64,000 bases of DNA from positions 39,956,440-40,020,439 of the forward strand of contig OX485807.1 of the NCBI GenBank assembly GCA_950295325.1, written 5' to 3'. Below, piece after piece: positions 49,035 through 60,901 of this stretch (position 1 is the stretch's first letter; each line of letters begins with the position of its first letter). Origin of the DNA: Polytrichum commune (taxonomy: Eukaryota; Streptophyta; Polytrichopsida; Polytrichales; Polytrichaceae). The position numbers were made by a program, and so were the translations under genes. The notes under the pieces are model-generated. The model saw only the letters and a list, made by a program, of their open reading frames with translations, was not told the origin of the DNA and did not search any database.

Positions 49035-50128
49035 ATGGTGGCTGCAGACGCTAGGCAAGGTGATCCTGTTGAGCAAGACAACAATCCGAAGGGGTACCCG
49101 GAGTTCGTCAGTGATCAAAAGTTATATCAAACTATCATTGCCGGGTATGCTCTTGATCCTTGGTTCTCAAACCCACACAATCTGAAACATTTTGTTTATG
49201 GGAATCACATCTGGTGGTATGAAAAGGCGGTTGTGGTTCCAGATGTGTCATTCCAATGATCGAATATCAGGTCATTTTTGCTCTGTGAGTATCATGATGC
49301 AATGTATAGCGGTCATATAGGGGTAACTAAGACGTATAAGAGGGTGCGAGTAAACTTTTGGTGGCCTGAGATGCAAGGGTCCATCAGAAGCTATATAAAA
49401 TATTGTAAGATTTGCCAAAGGAGTAAGGCCCCTACTCTTGAACCAGCAGGCCTTTTACAACCATTGGAGATTCCTAATAGAAATTGGGAAGTAGTAAGTA
49501 TGGATTTTATCTCTGGATTGACTCCATCTGCTAATGATTATGATGCCATCTTTGTGTGCGTGGATAAGTTGTCCAAGATGGCCCACTTTATGCCAACCAC
49601 CACACACGTTACTGCTGAAGGTACGGCAAGGTTATTCCGTGATCATGTATATAAGTTGCATGGTCTACCCAGGGTAATCCTAAGGATAGGGACGCTAGAT
49701 TCACAAGTAGGTTTTGGGATGCGTTGCATGATCTTTTGGGGACAAGGTTGGTCATGTCCACCGCATTCCATCCTCAAACTAATGGGCAGACAAAACGGGT
49801 AAACCGTATCTTGGAGGATATGTTGCGGCATTATGTCAACCCAGTACAAGATGATTGGGATGAATTCCTTGCAGTAGTTGAATTTGCATATAATAGCTCT
49901 TGGCAAGAGTCTGTACGGAATACTCCGTTTGTCCTGAACTATGGTCAGCAGCCCCGGACACCAATTAGTGGGAACAGCAGGTGTCAAGTCCCTGCTGCGC
50001 AGAATTTTGTCGAGCATATGACACATGTGATTGGCGAGGCCAAGAAACATCTCATTGTTGCGCAACAACGACAAAAGTTCTATGCTGACAAGAACCGATG
50101 AAAGGTCTCGTTCAAAGTGGACTAACAA
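49035..50128 (+). pseudogene. Integrase (stop, frameshift, lost catalytic Glu)
   Basis: The H2C2 finger (EYHDAMYSGHIGV...YCKICQRSK) is followed by the catalytic core: MDFISGL gives the first Asp and DRDARF the second. The frame shifts by one base near 49680. The third acidic residue should be Glu in GQTERVN but is Lys (GQTKRVN). TGA 49257 precedes the finger; TGA 50099 and TAA about 50124 follow the core. Confidence 0.9.
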
Positions 50129-50623
50129 GTGCTAATAAGTACTGCCAACATTAAGTTGAAGGTCCCAGGAGCTCGAAAGCTTTTACCAAGGTGGATTGGC
50201 CCATTTCAGGTGGTGCAAAAGATAGGGGTGGTAGCATACCGCGTGCAACTGCCAGATACATTTAAGATCCACGATGTCTTTCATGTATCACTTCTTAGGC
50301 CTTATGTGGCCGATGGTAAGGTACAGCCTCCCCCTCCGCCAGTCTTTGAGGAAGATGCATCTTATGAAGTAGAACGCGTGCTTTCACACGAAGATAGAGG
50401 GTTTCGTTCTCGCCCCAAGAAATTCTATCTTATCAAATGGCTCGGATATGCACTTGAGCATAATTCATGGGACCCCGAATGCAACTTGAGTGTAGAAGTC
50501 CTCAAGGAACACTGGGATGCGGTAGCAAAGTCTGAGAACAGACTTACACGCCATGATGTTAAGCGTGACCGCGAAGCCCCAGCTGCGCAAAAACGTTTGA
50601 GGCGGAAGGTATTTTCGGGGTAG
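50129..50623 (+). pseudogene. Integrase C-terminus with chromodomain
   Basis: GPFQVVQKIGVVAYRVQLP and HDVFHVSLLRPY mark the integrase C-terminal domain. A chromodomain follows (YEVERVLSHEDR, FYLIKWLGYALEHNSWDPE). The aromatic residues Tyr, Trp and Trp of the methyl-lysine cage positions are present. In chromoviruses this domain steers insertion to marked chromatin. This part is open. Confidence 0.92.
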
Positions 50624-50820
50624 GCGCCTTCTGTTCTTTCAGGCTTGCACAAGATCCTGTAAACGGGGTGTTATTATTAACTTGTTTCACCCTGCCAATT
50701 GGCATGGAGCATGATACAGATACAGATCCCATGGCTCACTTAAATTAGTGGTGGTCTTGACTATATTTGTCTTGATGCACTACGATTTGGGATCATTCAT
50801 GAACGCGGACGTTCATTCCT

Positions 50821-50833
50821 AAGTGGGGAGGTG
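50821..50833 (+). promoter_or_regulatory. Polypurine tract
   Basis: aagtggggaggtg directly before the 3' LTR; it would prime plus-strand synthesis. Confidence 0.75.
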
Positions 50834-51181
50834 TGTAACGTGTATTACATATTTATTGTTTATAGTTTATTTACAACCTCTCATTCAACTAGGACTCCTT
50901 TACTAGAAGACTAGAGGCGCTACCCTGAGTGCTCTAGCAGTCCTAAAGGTAAAGGGAGTTAACTAGTTGAAGCTATGGTTTTACACTTGGTTCTACCTCA
51001 TAAGTAACGACCATTAGTTAAGTGCACTTAGAATTATCCTAAAGGCATGGAGGGAGAGCTTGCTAGCATATACTTAACTACTAGTTGGAGGTGGCCTCAA
51101 CTCATAGTAGTATCTAGTATATAAGCTCTAAGGTTGGGAGGAACATGCCTCTTGAATCTCATAATATTTGAGAACGTTACA
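50834..51181 (+). repeat. 3' LTR
   Basis: 348 bp, same ends as the 5' LTR; single difference at the gcg(t/c)tacc site. Followed by target duplication ATCTT. Confidence 0.97.
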
Positions 51182-51186
51182 ATCTT

Positions 51187-51563
51187 GGTACCTTGGTAAA
51201 AGTGTCATGTGTCCATTCATACAAATTTTTTTGTCCAATTCTAATACTAGACGTTCCTTTTACGTGTGGCCGTGAGTATATGTATATTTGGACATTTTTG
51301 GTGCCACATGTAAAGTTGGGCAATTGCTATTCAACACATATTTGGTTCTATTGGTACACACTTGAACGATGAGTGTGAGGAAAAAATTTGGGATCGTTTC
51401 GATTGATTCTTGTTGTCCTTTTCATTCCTTGATCTTAAGGTGAACAATTAAGACAACACTCCTAAATGTCCTTTAAGGAATCAAAATGATATCTTAGATG
51501 ACCCTATTCCTTCTAAATTAACTTTGTCAATGTACTCGATATGGAGTACGAAATGTAGGTATG
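51187..51563. other. Intergenic, nothing recognised
   Basis: AT-rich host DNA between the LTR element and the SINE. No ORF or repeat of note. Confidence 0.5.
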
Positions 51564-51575
51564 ATCCAAAATATG

Positions 51576-51949
51576 AAGGCACCACGGGCCTTGGCTTGGT
51601 GGTTAGGGCTCATGGCCACCAATGAGGAGGTTGTGGGTTCTATTCCCCATGCCGGCGTGGTGCTCACCACCTTAGTCCACCCAACTATGGTGGGGGGTCC
51701 TTGGACCTTGTTGTATGAGTACCTCAAAGCCCTTTGGGGGGATACCATGTCCGGTATCTTCAAGGCACTAGTGGCTAGCTAGGAACTAGTATAGTGTGTC
51801 ACTATAGTGCCCATCCTCGAAAGGGGAGAGTAGTATTGTCCCAATGTCCCCTTGTCCAGTGGGCATCGGATCATTGGCATTATGAACGGACACTTTATTC
51901 ACGCCGGCCTCTTGCTAAAAAGGGACCGGAGTTTCTATCTATCTATCTC
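51576..51949 (+). mobile_element. tRNA-derived SINE with 12-bp target duplication
   Basis: The head resembles a tRNA gene: A-box-like TTGGCTTGGTGGTTAGGGC (from 51591) and B-box GGTTCTATTCC (51636-51646). The 374-bp body ends in a (tatc)n tail. ATCCAAAATATG flanks it exactly at 51564-51575 and 51950-51961. RNA polymerase III-transcribed SINEs use LINE enzymes for insertion. A 73-codon ORF inside is incidental. Confidence 0.88.
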
Positions 51950-51961
51950 ATCCAAAATATG

Positions 51962-54900
51962 CTTCACAATACAATTCTAAGCATACCAAGCATGTGAAGT
52001 TATCCAAAAAAGTCCGTTTTCCGTTAGACGGCCAAAAGTAGTACCCCAACCGTGAATGGCCCCTCATGGTAAGCAAATTCTTATTTATGATCTATTTGAA
52101 TTAGTAGGTGCAACACTCTTCTTCAAATCTCTTATTGTAAATTAAAATAAGCTTATTAAAATTTTCAACATCAATTGCTCTTCTTAAGCCGGTGACCCAT
52201 ACTTCTTGTACAAGTGTTTGCCACCCCAGGGGGGCCTTTACACTAGAGAAGTTGAGAGCTCAAAAAAGGGAGCCCTCTCATAGGCGGGAGCTTCATATGC
52301 ATGTTTTCCCACTGAAAACATTTAGTCCACTTTACACATGAGCTTTTAACTTGGGAGTTTTGAAATTTTACACAACCTACGACACTCAAATGACACTTTG
52401 ATAAATCTTATGTGGAACAACAGAGGAACACTAGAAGAAAAAATGACATCACATTTGGCCATTGTGACAAAAAATATCATGCCACCGCCTCGTTGGCGAG
52501 CCTTCCTCCATGTTCTCTTTTCCTCAATGCGACTATGTTGCATAGGTCAATAGCACTGCCATGTCATTCACACCTCGGCAACATGTGGAAAAACTATATG
52601 CCGCCGATTACTATCTTGTTGTCCCCCTTCTTTCTTATTGCTATCGGTTGTGCTCAAACTCTCCTTCGCCTTACCTTTCTTGCCCTTCTCGACACTCTTG
52701 CACCCAATTTTTTTTCCTTTCCTATTCACCACGTATGTAGACATTACTAGAACTCCAATGTTCGTCAAGCGTCCCGCTTGCCACACACAAATGGACACAC
52801 ATCAACTTCAACCCATAAAACATGTAATTTGCAATCACAGTTGTCTACCTTGCAGAAACACCTTGTTGCACCCACAGGTTTGCGCCCAAAAGCACACCTG
52901 CTCATACATCCACCTATCCATTCTCTACACACTCATGGCCATGACAGACCTACAAATGAGCTCTTGGTTAACTCTTTGTGCACATCAAGGATGTCAAACA
53001 CGGTCCTTACACATGGGTGTCCTACTCTTTGACACTACCAACAACCCTTCTATGTTAAGAATTAAATGTACATGACATGCATGAGTGCTCATTGCCTTAC
53101 ACGACCATACTAGAAAAAATTCTTAACTTGTTGGGTTGACATAGACTTCGAAATGGGGGCTACCACCATTGAGGAGTTATGCATTAGGGGCATGTTGAGG
53201 ACCCAGATAAGGTTATAGTATCATCATTTTTGTCATCCTTTGCTTGATTTTATAGTCAGATTATGTTTGTAGTCGGAAACTGCACCAATGGCACGAATAT
53301 TCTTCGCCTCCCGCTTCTTGGTGTACATAGAACTATCCACAATCACTTTCAAGGCAACCACTTTCCTGTCACAGCCTCCACCACTGCTTGACCGGCAAAC
53401 AAGGTTGACTTCCGCATGATGTTGATAGGTGATGTTGCTCTTCCCCCAACTTGTGACGACACTATTGCCATGCTTTGGTGAAGCATGCTTCAAGACCGTT
53501 GGCGTTGCTGTAGTGACAATCTCTCCAAAACTTGCCACAAAGTCTTTCAACGTCACATTTGCTTCTCCAGCTCCTTATATGCCCTCCACCTACACATACA
53601 TTATTTGCACGCCATCCAACTTGTTATTGACTACCTCTATGTTGCAATTGCTTCCATTGACCCCGGACACTATCCAGCTTACTTGGCGGATGTGTTTCCC
53701 AATCTCTACATCTTCTTTTGCATGCCAGCTATCTCCGTCATCATTCATGCATGTCCTCTCCTTTCACCCTAAAATTAACTCCTTTACCTCAACTAGGTTT
53801 TGCATCAACATCTAGATTTTGTAGTCTATGGTTTCCAATATCTTCAATAAGGTCGCCATATTGATGGCAGCAGTGCCCACATGCATTTTCAAGGGTGTGA
53901 CACCAACCTCAAATTCCTCAATTGTTTTTCAAACGTGGAGTTAGCATCCTACCACTCCCCACACCCATACACACCACCTTCATACAACCTCCCATGCACT
54001 GCACCTAATAAATAAACATTCCATTGCATATTGAAGGCCACCACCACACCATGGTTGATAAGGATTAACATGCGGACTCACCATAGGTACCATGTTCGCA
54101 ATTGTGTGCAAATTCACAATTTTCATTACAGTTGCAACATGTCTCATTTCCTTCTCTTGCACCCCACATCCATCCTACTATCAAATCCTCCTAGCCACAC
54201 ATTCAAGCACACAACACACATAGACATCACGGTTGGCAACCATGTGTAGCGTATATACCAATTTCGCCTTAGCCCCCGCTTTCCCATAGTGCCCATATCG
54301 ACATGCATTGTTGGACAACCCGCATAACATACTAAGGGTTGACAAAGCAATAAGACAATAAAATGACCACCTGTAAGGCCAAGCATTTGTACCTATATCC
54401 AGTAGAACATGCAATACATGCTCCCATGGTACATGATTGTGTTCCCACTTCTATGGGGTTGTTTATGGCGTTGCACCTAACGTGAAAAATAGTGGGGAGG
54501 GCATGAACACTCACATGTGACGTTTTTTGTGCCTTTGGTGTTAGCCACACCTTTAACCTCTCTTATCAAGCTAGCTTGCAGTTCTCGGGGCATGGCTAAT
54601 CTTTGTCGGACAACCATGCCCTCTTCACATTGCCCCTCTCATTCTTCAAGGTTTTTTTAAGTGTATTCGCCACTTGGCCAAAGAGAGATTATGCTCTAAA
54701 ACCTCAAATTGTTTCTTCACTTCACACCTCATTGCTTTCTTATCCTATATTTTTTTGTTTTGCCACTTTCTAAATGGGGACATCCAAATGCATATATGCA
54801 AGGGACCTAATAAACATCACGATCATCCACCTTTCCCTTATTGGTGCATTGAACGGGTTGCGGCTTCTTGCTTTCCGCCACACTTGTCCTCATCTCTTCC

Positions 54901-57271
54901 TCAAATGCCACCATTTTGTCTCACCTTTGGGTGCGCCCAAACTACTCTCTCCTCCACTTCTCCAAGAAAATGCATTTTTTCCTTGGCCTTTTTGGTCCGC
55001 CCTCCACCCGCTTACCCATTGGAGTTGTAGCCTTTGTTGCCATTTGTGTTCCTAACTATGCACCATCCTTCAAAGGAAAAGCAAGTATGGCTAGCGTTCA
55101 ACATTTCAGCACTTTGCGTGTTTTCATGCACAGTGATGGCATGTTGCATTCTCAATATCTTTTGGATTTGCACATGTACCATGTGAAGTCCCATAGGGGC
55201 ACAACCAACAAAGCTTTGTTATTGGTTGGCAAGAGAATGTGCTAGATAATTTTGCGGATAGTTGCAGTGTGGGTCCCTTAATGGAAATCCAAATCCCAAG
55301 TGGACATTGTGGGTACGGTAGGATGCCCTCTGGTATTATTAAAACAACTATGCTAAAACTTAATCAAAATATCCAGGGACTTAACTATCTGGTACAATTT
55401 AATCCTTTTGAGGAAACTATTGCAACTTTGCTATCTAATTTCAAAACTTTTTGAAAGACACACATTCAATGCACAAGAAGCACAAGTGCATCAACCTACA
55501 CCCTCCCTTTATGACTACTTCATGACTATCCCTTTAAGTACACTAAGATGCGCCTCTAAGTCTAACAAGCATTATCTAACATGCACATATAATTGATTTA
55601 ACACAAAAATGGTGTCAGTTTGGCAATGAGCCTCACAAGCGGATCTCTATTGCTTATGTCCTTGTGTCTGCACCTCCGGACTTACAACCACAACATCCTC
55701 CACAATGAGCCTATGCATCTGTAAAAATGGATGTCAGGATCACAAGGCACCAAATTTGGCAGTGCGTATCCAACATTAACATCAAAAAGTGTTATGAGTG
55801 ACGTTGTCTACGTACGGATGCATACATCACATATAGGGAGATAATTAAAAAGAATAACACCTCTCAGCGGTAACAAACTAACCCTAAGTCTCAAGGAAAG
55901 AGAGGCATGGAACATTTATCTTGAAACTCTATGAATAACTGGAGTGTTAAAAATGTGGGATGCACACCTCAAAACTATCTACAACCCCTAAAGTTGCCAC
56001 CTATGAATGCAACCAAATGCATGGCAGGATCACACCGCACCAAATTCGATAGTGTGCATCCAACATTGACGAGCATTGAGAGTAGAAGGAGTTTTGAGTT
56101 TAGGGTTTAGGTGTGGGTGGATGCGGATGCGGAGATCACAAATGGGGAGACATAGAACACTAACCTTGGGAGTCATGAGTAAGCAAAGCGCAAAGAGTGC
56201 GAGATACACAACCCAAAGCTATCAACAACCCTAAAGAAAAAGGAGCCAAATAACACCCACATACCTTAAGAGGACACGTGCATGTGAAAGGTTTTGAAAT
56301 TTGGACATGATGGACATTTGCATTGGTTCATAACATTGATAAGTTTCATGTGCTCTCACCCTCTCTAATTAAACAAGATGCTATGTTCCATGAGTCCACC
56401 TTGCCATGTCACATGCCCACACTAGGACCAACGACTGGCCCACAAAAGCGAGAGAGTTTCCATTTTGATAAGAGGTTTGGTCTTGTATGCAATGAATGGA
56501 ACAAGCAAAATTGCAGTACATTACATTCTAAGCGAGGTTACAGTGAATAGGACAAAAAAATCCTTACTTAGAGCAATAAATTTCAGAACGAGATGAACTT
56601 TCCCTATCAAGAAGGATTTCTCATGTTGTCAAGGAGCACCGATGCGCCCTAGTGTGGACACAACAATAACTTATGCCGTCATTTATTGAGGATCACAACA
56701 TGTATATTCCTAACTCTTAGCCGTATTATTCATTTACCAAATAGAAAAGTTTATTCTATGGAGTCTCCAAACTTTTTGAGAATGAATTGAATTTCCCAAG
56801 ACTTCAACAAATCATAAGAATATAATGAATTCAAACCTAATCTACCAACCTTTGCGTAGGGTTAGATATAACATTTATAATGAGAGGAGTAAGTTAGGAG
56901 AAAATATCTGAGGGCAGTGGGCATTGAAGAATAAGCAATCCTGACGTGGCATGCGTTCACGTGGAAAGGTACGGTTCTGCCAATGAAATTGCGCTGACCT
57001 GGCAACCGCCTGTTCCGCATGAGCATGGGGGGGGTTGAACTTCCTTATGTCGGGCGGCACGTGCGCCCGCTTGCTGCTTGCTCTCGCCACCGATCCGCCA
57101 TTGGCGTCCCAGACTCGCTTCGCAATTCACAGGCTCTTCCTCAATTTCGACTTCTGCTATGTGATATTGCCCATATTTGGAGTGTTGATCGGTAGTGGGA
57201 GCCGGGAGCTGCATTGGAGGGCGACAGCAAGGGTTTTGAAGGTTCGTAGTTGTGCATGTGGTAGATGAAGA
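51962..57271. other. Intergenic with decayed coding block
   Basis: 52.4-55.25 kb is pyrimidine-rich on the plus strand. It holds many medium ORFs on both strands. The minus strand at 53233-53776 reads like broken protein (HIRQVSWIVSGVNGSNCNIE, then stops, then TLKDFVASFGEIVTTATPTV), and 52568-52798 minus is Lys-rich. I think it is a decayed transposon or gene on the minus strand, but no family is recognised. 55.7-56.25 kb is a tandem duplication. 56.9-57.27 kb is the GC-rich upstream region of the next gene. Confidence 0.4.
55710..56250. repeat. About 270-bp tandem duplication
   Basis: Copies 55710-55999 and 56000-56250 share cctatg(c/a)at, ggcaggatcaca/gtcaggatcacaa, caccaaatt, gtgcatccaacatt, ggatgc, gggaga, caaaactatc/caaagctatc and caacccctaaag in order. 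Confidence 0.75.
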
Positions 57272-59717
57272 ATGACGATGGCGGGGGATTACGAGAATGA
57301 GAAAGCGCCATTAGTGAAAAGTGGTGGAGGAGGAGGACGGGAGGTGGCGATGCTGTCGCATATGAAGCAGACGGGGAGGAGTGTGGAGGAGCTCTTGGTT
57401 GCTGTGAAGGATACGGTAGTGGACGTAGCTGATGCGTTTCGGAGTGGCGGGAAGCAATCGTTGGCTCAAAGAACGCAGGATGTCATTCACGCGCAGACGC
57501 CTCGCCTGCGAAATGCGTTGCGACATGTCGTGGCGGATGTGCTGCTGTGGATGCATCAGGGCGGCTTATGGCGAACTCTTCTTGTTTCAGCTGTAAGCTT
57601 TAGTTTCTGCTCTCTTCTTAGTCTAAGAGGTAGTGGTGCGCTAGGTTTTTTCCCTGGCATGGGCCTATTCTATTCCACTGGTCTGCCGAACTCGACAAGA
57701 TTACACAAAATCGCATTAAAAGCAATGTTGCAGTATTAACATAAGTAAATATGGATGCATTACAAGCAAAAATCCAAGCTTTACAAGGGCAAATATGCAA
57801 GGATCACAAGGACGTCACCACTATAGAGGATGCTGAAACAAAATATGATATCATTTGAGGTTGATGGATCCCCCCGCCATGCCTTGTCTGGCGCACTGAA
57901 GTCACAATCATATAGCGATTCTTTTTCCTATAGTACTTTTCCATTGCCACATCGATTAACTTCGAAATCTCTTTTCGTAATCATTTTTGAATTCACAAGG
58001 TTCTTTTCTAGTTCTTCTTGGTTTTTGACTATTTCAAGAAGTTAGGGTTTCATCACCTCGTTTCACTATTCCAATTCAAAGAACCTTTCTTGCAAAGATA
58101 GTAATGTCTTAATCAGGAATTTCTTGAAAGTCATTCCTCAGCAAAGCTTGGATGACACTTCGATGGCAATTTGGGATATAAGACTGCAGGGCAAGTCTGG
58201 TTGCATGTGGTTTGCATCATATAGCCAATTAGGTCTGGAAACGTGTATGCTTCCGAGTCGGACGGAAACAGTTAGCTGCCCGTATTGTCTTGTATATCAA
58301 ATACAGAATGCGGAAAATGGAGTGAAAGTGTGCAGATGCCGCTGATCGGTCTTTGCTGAGTCCACCTTACTATTGAGGAAGAGATCATAGTGACGCTGGC
58401 AATCTCCCTTTTCTTGTTCGTTACTTTGAGAAATTTAATCCAAAATGAGGAAGCTCTGTGTATTGAGTCGCAGTATATCCTTGAGATGATGCTTGGAGGT
58501 CCCCTTAGGCAAGGTTAATATAAATCTGAAGTGATCAGAATTTATTGGGGCAACTATTAATTGGAAACATAATCTGCCATTTTTCCACATGTATGTGGAT
58601 AATGTGTTTAGCAATTTTCTGGAAATACACAAGGTAGTCAGTTTTTCAGATTTTCAGTGATATTTTCCTATGGAATGTGAGGACTCCAGGCCTGTAATCA
58701 CTTTGAGGACGATGGTGTCAATGTCAGTAAGGGGTGGGGCGCTATGGTTGACAAGTGTCCAGGTTGTACTTGTACAGTTGTGCAATCTCATGTGTGGTGG
58801 TAGTGGTCAGCTTGTTTCACTTCATTTTCACTACTAGGAATGTAAGATTCAGCTCTGTGAGTGCGGATTTTACGACTAACTTGTCATTTTTTCCTTCATT
58901 ACATAGTTGATTGCTCTTCTTTTCAAGGAATAAGAGGGTCACTTTTGTTGTGACTATGACATGGATTCATTCTCCTTGAAATTGATGTGATGTGAGTGAC
59001 ATTTCAACATGACCTCTCTACTTTGAAGTCTTGATGCTCATTGTGAACATTTGTGAATACAAACTGGCAGGTGGGAATGATCTCAGCAACAGCGTTGACA
59101 GGCTTCACAGCATTTATGCTTGTTGTATTGATAGCGACAATCAATGCAGTGTTTGTTGGCCTTCTGATGTCATTGTCTGCAGTTGGAGCATTCATGGCAA
59201 TGTTCTTTACATCACTTACAGTGATATATGTTGGAGCTCTGACTGCAACAGCATTTGCCCTTGGCACTGTCGCATTCATGGCCATATGTGCAATACTCTT
59301 CGTCACAGGTTTGTATAATGCATCTTTCCAGACTGATAGGTTATTGTCTTTTTAGGAACTGCATACCTAAGAGTTCAAATTGAAAGAGTTTTTTCTGCAC
59401 TCAGTCGAACTACATAGGTCTCTGCTATACCGGTCCAGCAGTCTATGATTATTACAAGTTTTTCCAGTGGGGCATCATACAAATATATAGTGTCTAGCTT
59501 CGAAGCATGATGCTTTCATGTCTCTTGTGGATACTGAAGGAATGCAGTGTTGGTACCTCTTGCAGGATGGATTGCATTTGCTTGGGTATCTTGGGAAGTT
59601 GTCAAGAAGGGCTTGCATATTGCGAAAAGTACATTGGGCATAACTGGGAATGCTCTTACCACTGTCTCAAATGCTGGAAGTGCGCAAGCAATAATCATAG
59701 ATACAAGGTCCAGTTGA
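57272..59717 (+). CDS. Plant multi-pass membrane protein, function unknown
   Basis: Three exons, 57272-57592, 59071-59308 and 59566-59717, with GT-AG introns in phases 0 and 1, give 236 residues. The first about 100 residues are soluble and Gly/charged (KSGGGGGREVAMLSHM...). They contain an amphipathic part (SVEELLVAVKDTVVDVADAF) like those that lie on a membrane. Residues about 103-190 are an almost uninterrupted hydrophobic stretch of three or four segments (ISATALTGFTAFMLVVLIAT, FVGLLMSLSAVGAFMAMFFT, LTVIYVGALTATAFALGTVA). The tail begins with WIAFAWVSWEVV and continues amphipathic to a stop TGA at 59715-59717. It resembles uncharacterised plant proteins of this topology. The hydrophobic run also recalls oleosin-like proteins, but no Pro-knot is seen. 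The ATG at 57278 is an equally possible start. A further exon using the donor acaag|gtccag cannot be excluded. Confidence 0.75.
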
Positions 59718-60389
59718 TCTGTTTCTAAGTTTTGTATTTTAGGTTGGCCTTCATGAGAATTTGGTCTGCCTGTGGAAGTGTATAGGGAGCGTTGTGTACT
59801 CTGCATAGAAACAGGACGCATAAGCATGTGTAGTGTCTGATTTCTTCAGCCTTAGTTCACAATACTTGTAATTATACCATGTAGAGGAGTTGCATACAGA
59901 TGAGCGTTTACTTCTGAAAGTTAAGTTTTTCTCAAGAGAACCCAGTTACTAGACTCTGTAATCACATCGTAGACCCTTATAATACTTTACAACAGCTCCT
60001 ACTAAAAGGACGGATAATTAAGGAAAGATTGTGAATGGTAATACACAAAATTTCACCTTTGTGCTCAGTTATTATGTTTGAAGTGTCCTATGGTATTTTG
60101 TTCTGGTAATTGTCCCTTGCTTAGTTACAATCGGTTGCTTGGTACAATCGGTTAGCTACTGTCTTCTGATGCAGGCCATCTATTGATGTAGTTACATTTC
60201 ATTCTTAGGAGGAGTAGAAACACTAGTCAACTGGTATTTGTTGTTGACAATGTTGCTGTCATCAAGAGAGAAATGATTGGCTGCTGCCTGTGGAACATGG
60301 ATACATGGTCACCTTATTAGCACACCTTATTCTCAAGAGTGATTTTGTCTTGCCATGTCAAAGCACTTCATATCTTGGGTCATGTTGTT

Positions 60390-60901
60390 GATTGATGGAT
60401 GAGAGGTTTGTTGTTGATTCATCTCAAATGACCCAACTAGAGCAGAGGTACCTATAACCAACCACTTTAAAGTTAATGCCCTAGATTTGGAGAAGTATCA
60501 GGTGGTGCAAATTTTTCCCGTGTGAGAAGACAGGAATCAAAAGGATTGCAATTTTTGGGTAATTTATTCCTTAAGTTGAAGTTATTGTGAATTTTTGAAG
60601 CTGAGAATTGGCTCAAACATATTACCTATGTCTACAGTCTATCATAACCGCTCATTCTAGCACTCAAAACTAGGACATATGTCACTGTTGGTTTTGGCCT
60701 TATTGAAATTATGGTACCCTATAGATTGTTGATGGGGTCTTGATCGGGAATAGGAGCCTCTATTATAGTCTACTTCGGGGTCTTCAAGATTGGTTCCGGT
60801 GCCAAATCAACTAAGAAAAAGTAACTTTGGATTGCATATTATTTCAAGGCTTTCATGTTGGATGAATGAGAGTTATGCTCCTATATGATAATTCTCTCTC
60901 C
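60390..60901. mobile_element. MITE family A, copy 4, with an inserted repeat C
   Basis: The left part (gatggatgagagg, gttgattcatctcaaat) matches the 13.0-kb copy. The right part (caaatcaactaagaaaaagt, gcatattatttc, atgttggatgaatgagag, aattctctctcc) also matches it. Between them, 60483-60766 is a foreign block that is also found at 24925-25222. Confidence 0.65.
60483..60766 (+). repeat. Dispersed repeat C, copy 2 (nested)
   Basis: Reverse complement of 24925-25222. It interrupts a MITE A copy, which gives its approximate borders: about gaagtatcaggtggtgcaaa to gatcgggaatagg. Confidence 0.7.

Larger units (their letters stand above)
36195..51186 (+). mobile_element. Ty3/gypsy chromovirus LTR retrotransposon (split by a nested element)
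   Basis: Complete element 36200-51181 with 348-bp LTRs starting TGTAACG and ending CGTTACA, a primer-binding site, gag, protease, RT, RNase H, integrase and chromodomain in plus orientation, and a purine tract. It is flanked by the 5-bp duplication ATCTT (36195-36199 and 51182-51186). Removing the nested DNA transposon leaves about 6.35 kb, normal for a chromovirus. The LTRs differ at one base (T/C, gcgttacc versus gcgctacc), so insertion was recent. The coding part is defective: two stops in gag, several stops and two frameshifts in pol, and catalytic Glu-to-Lys changes. Confidence 0.95.

Noticed and set aside
49643-50128. 161-codon minus-strand ORF
   Set aside because: Antisense to the retrotransposon integrase; no own features.
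52638-55245. Several 70-145-codon plus-strand ORFs
   Set aside because: Their Thr/His/Pro/Leu-rich composition follows from the pyrimidine-rich strand; overlapping frames on both strands show no conserved motif.
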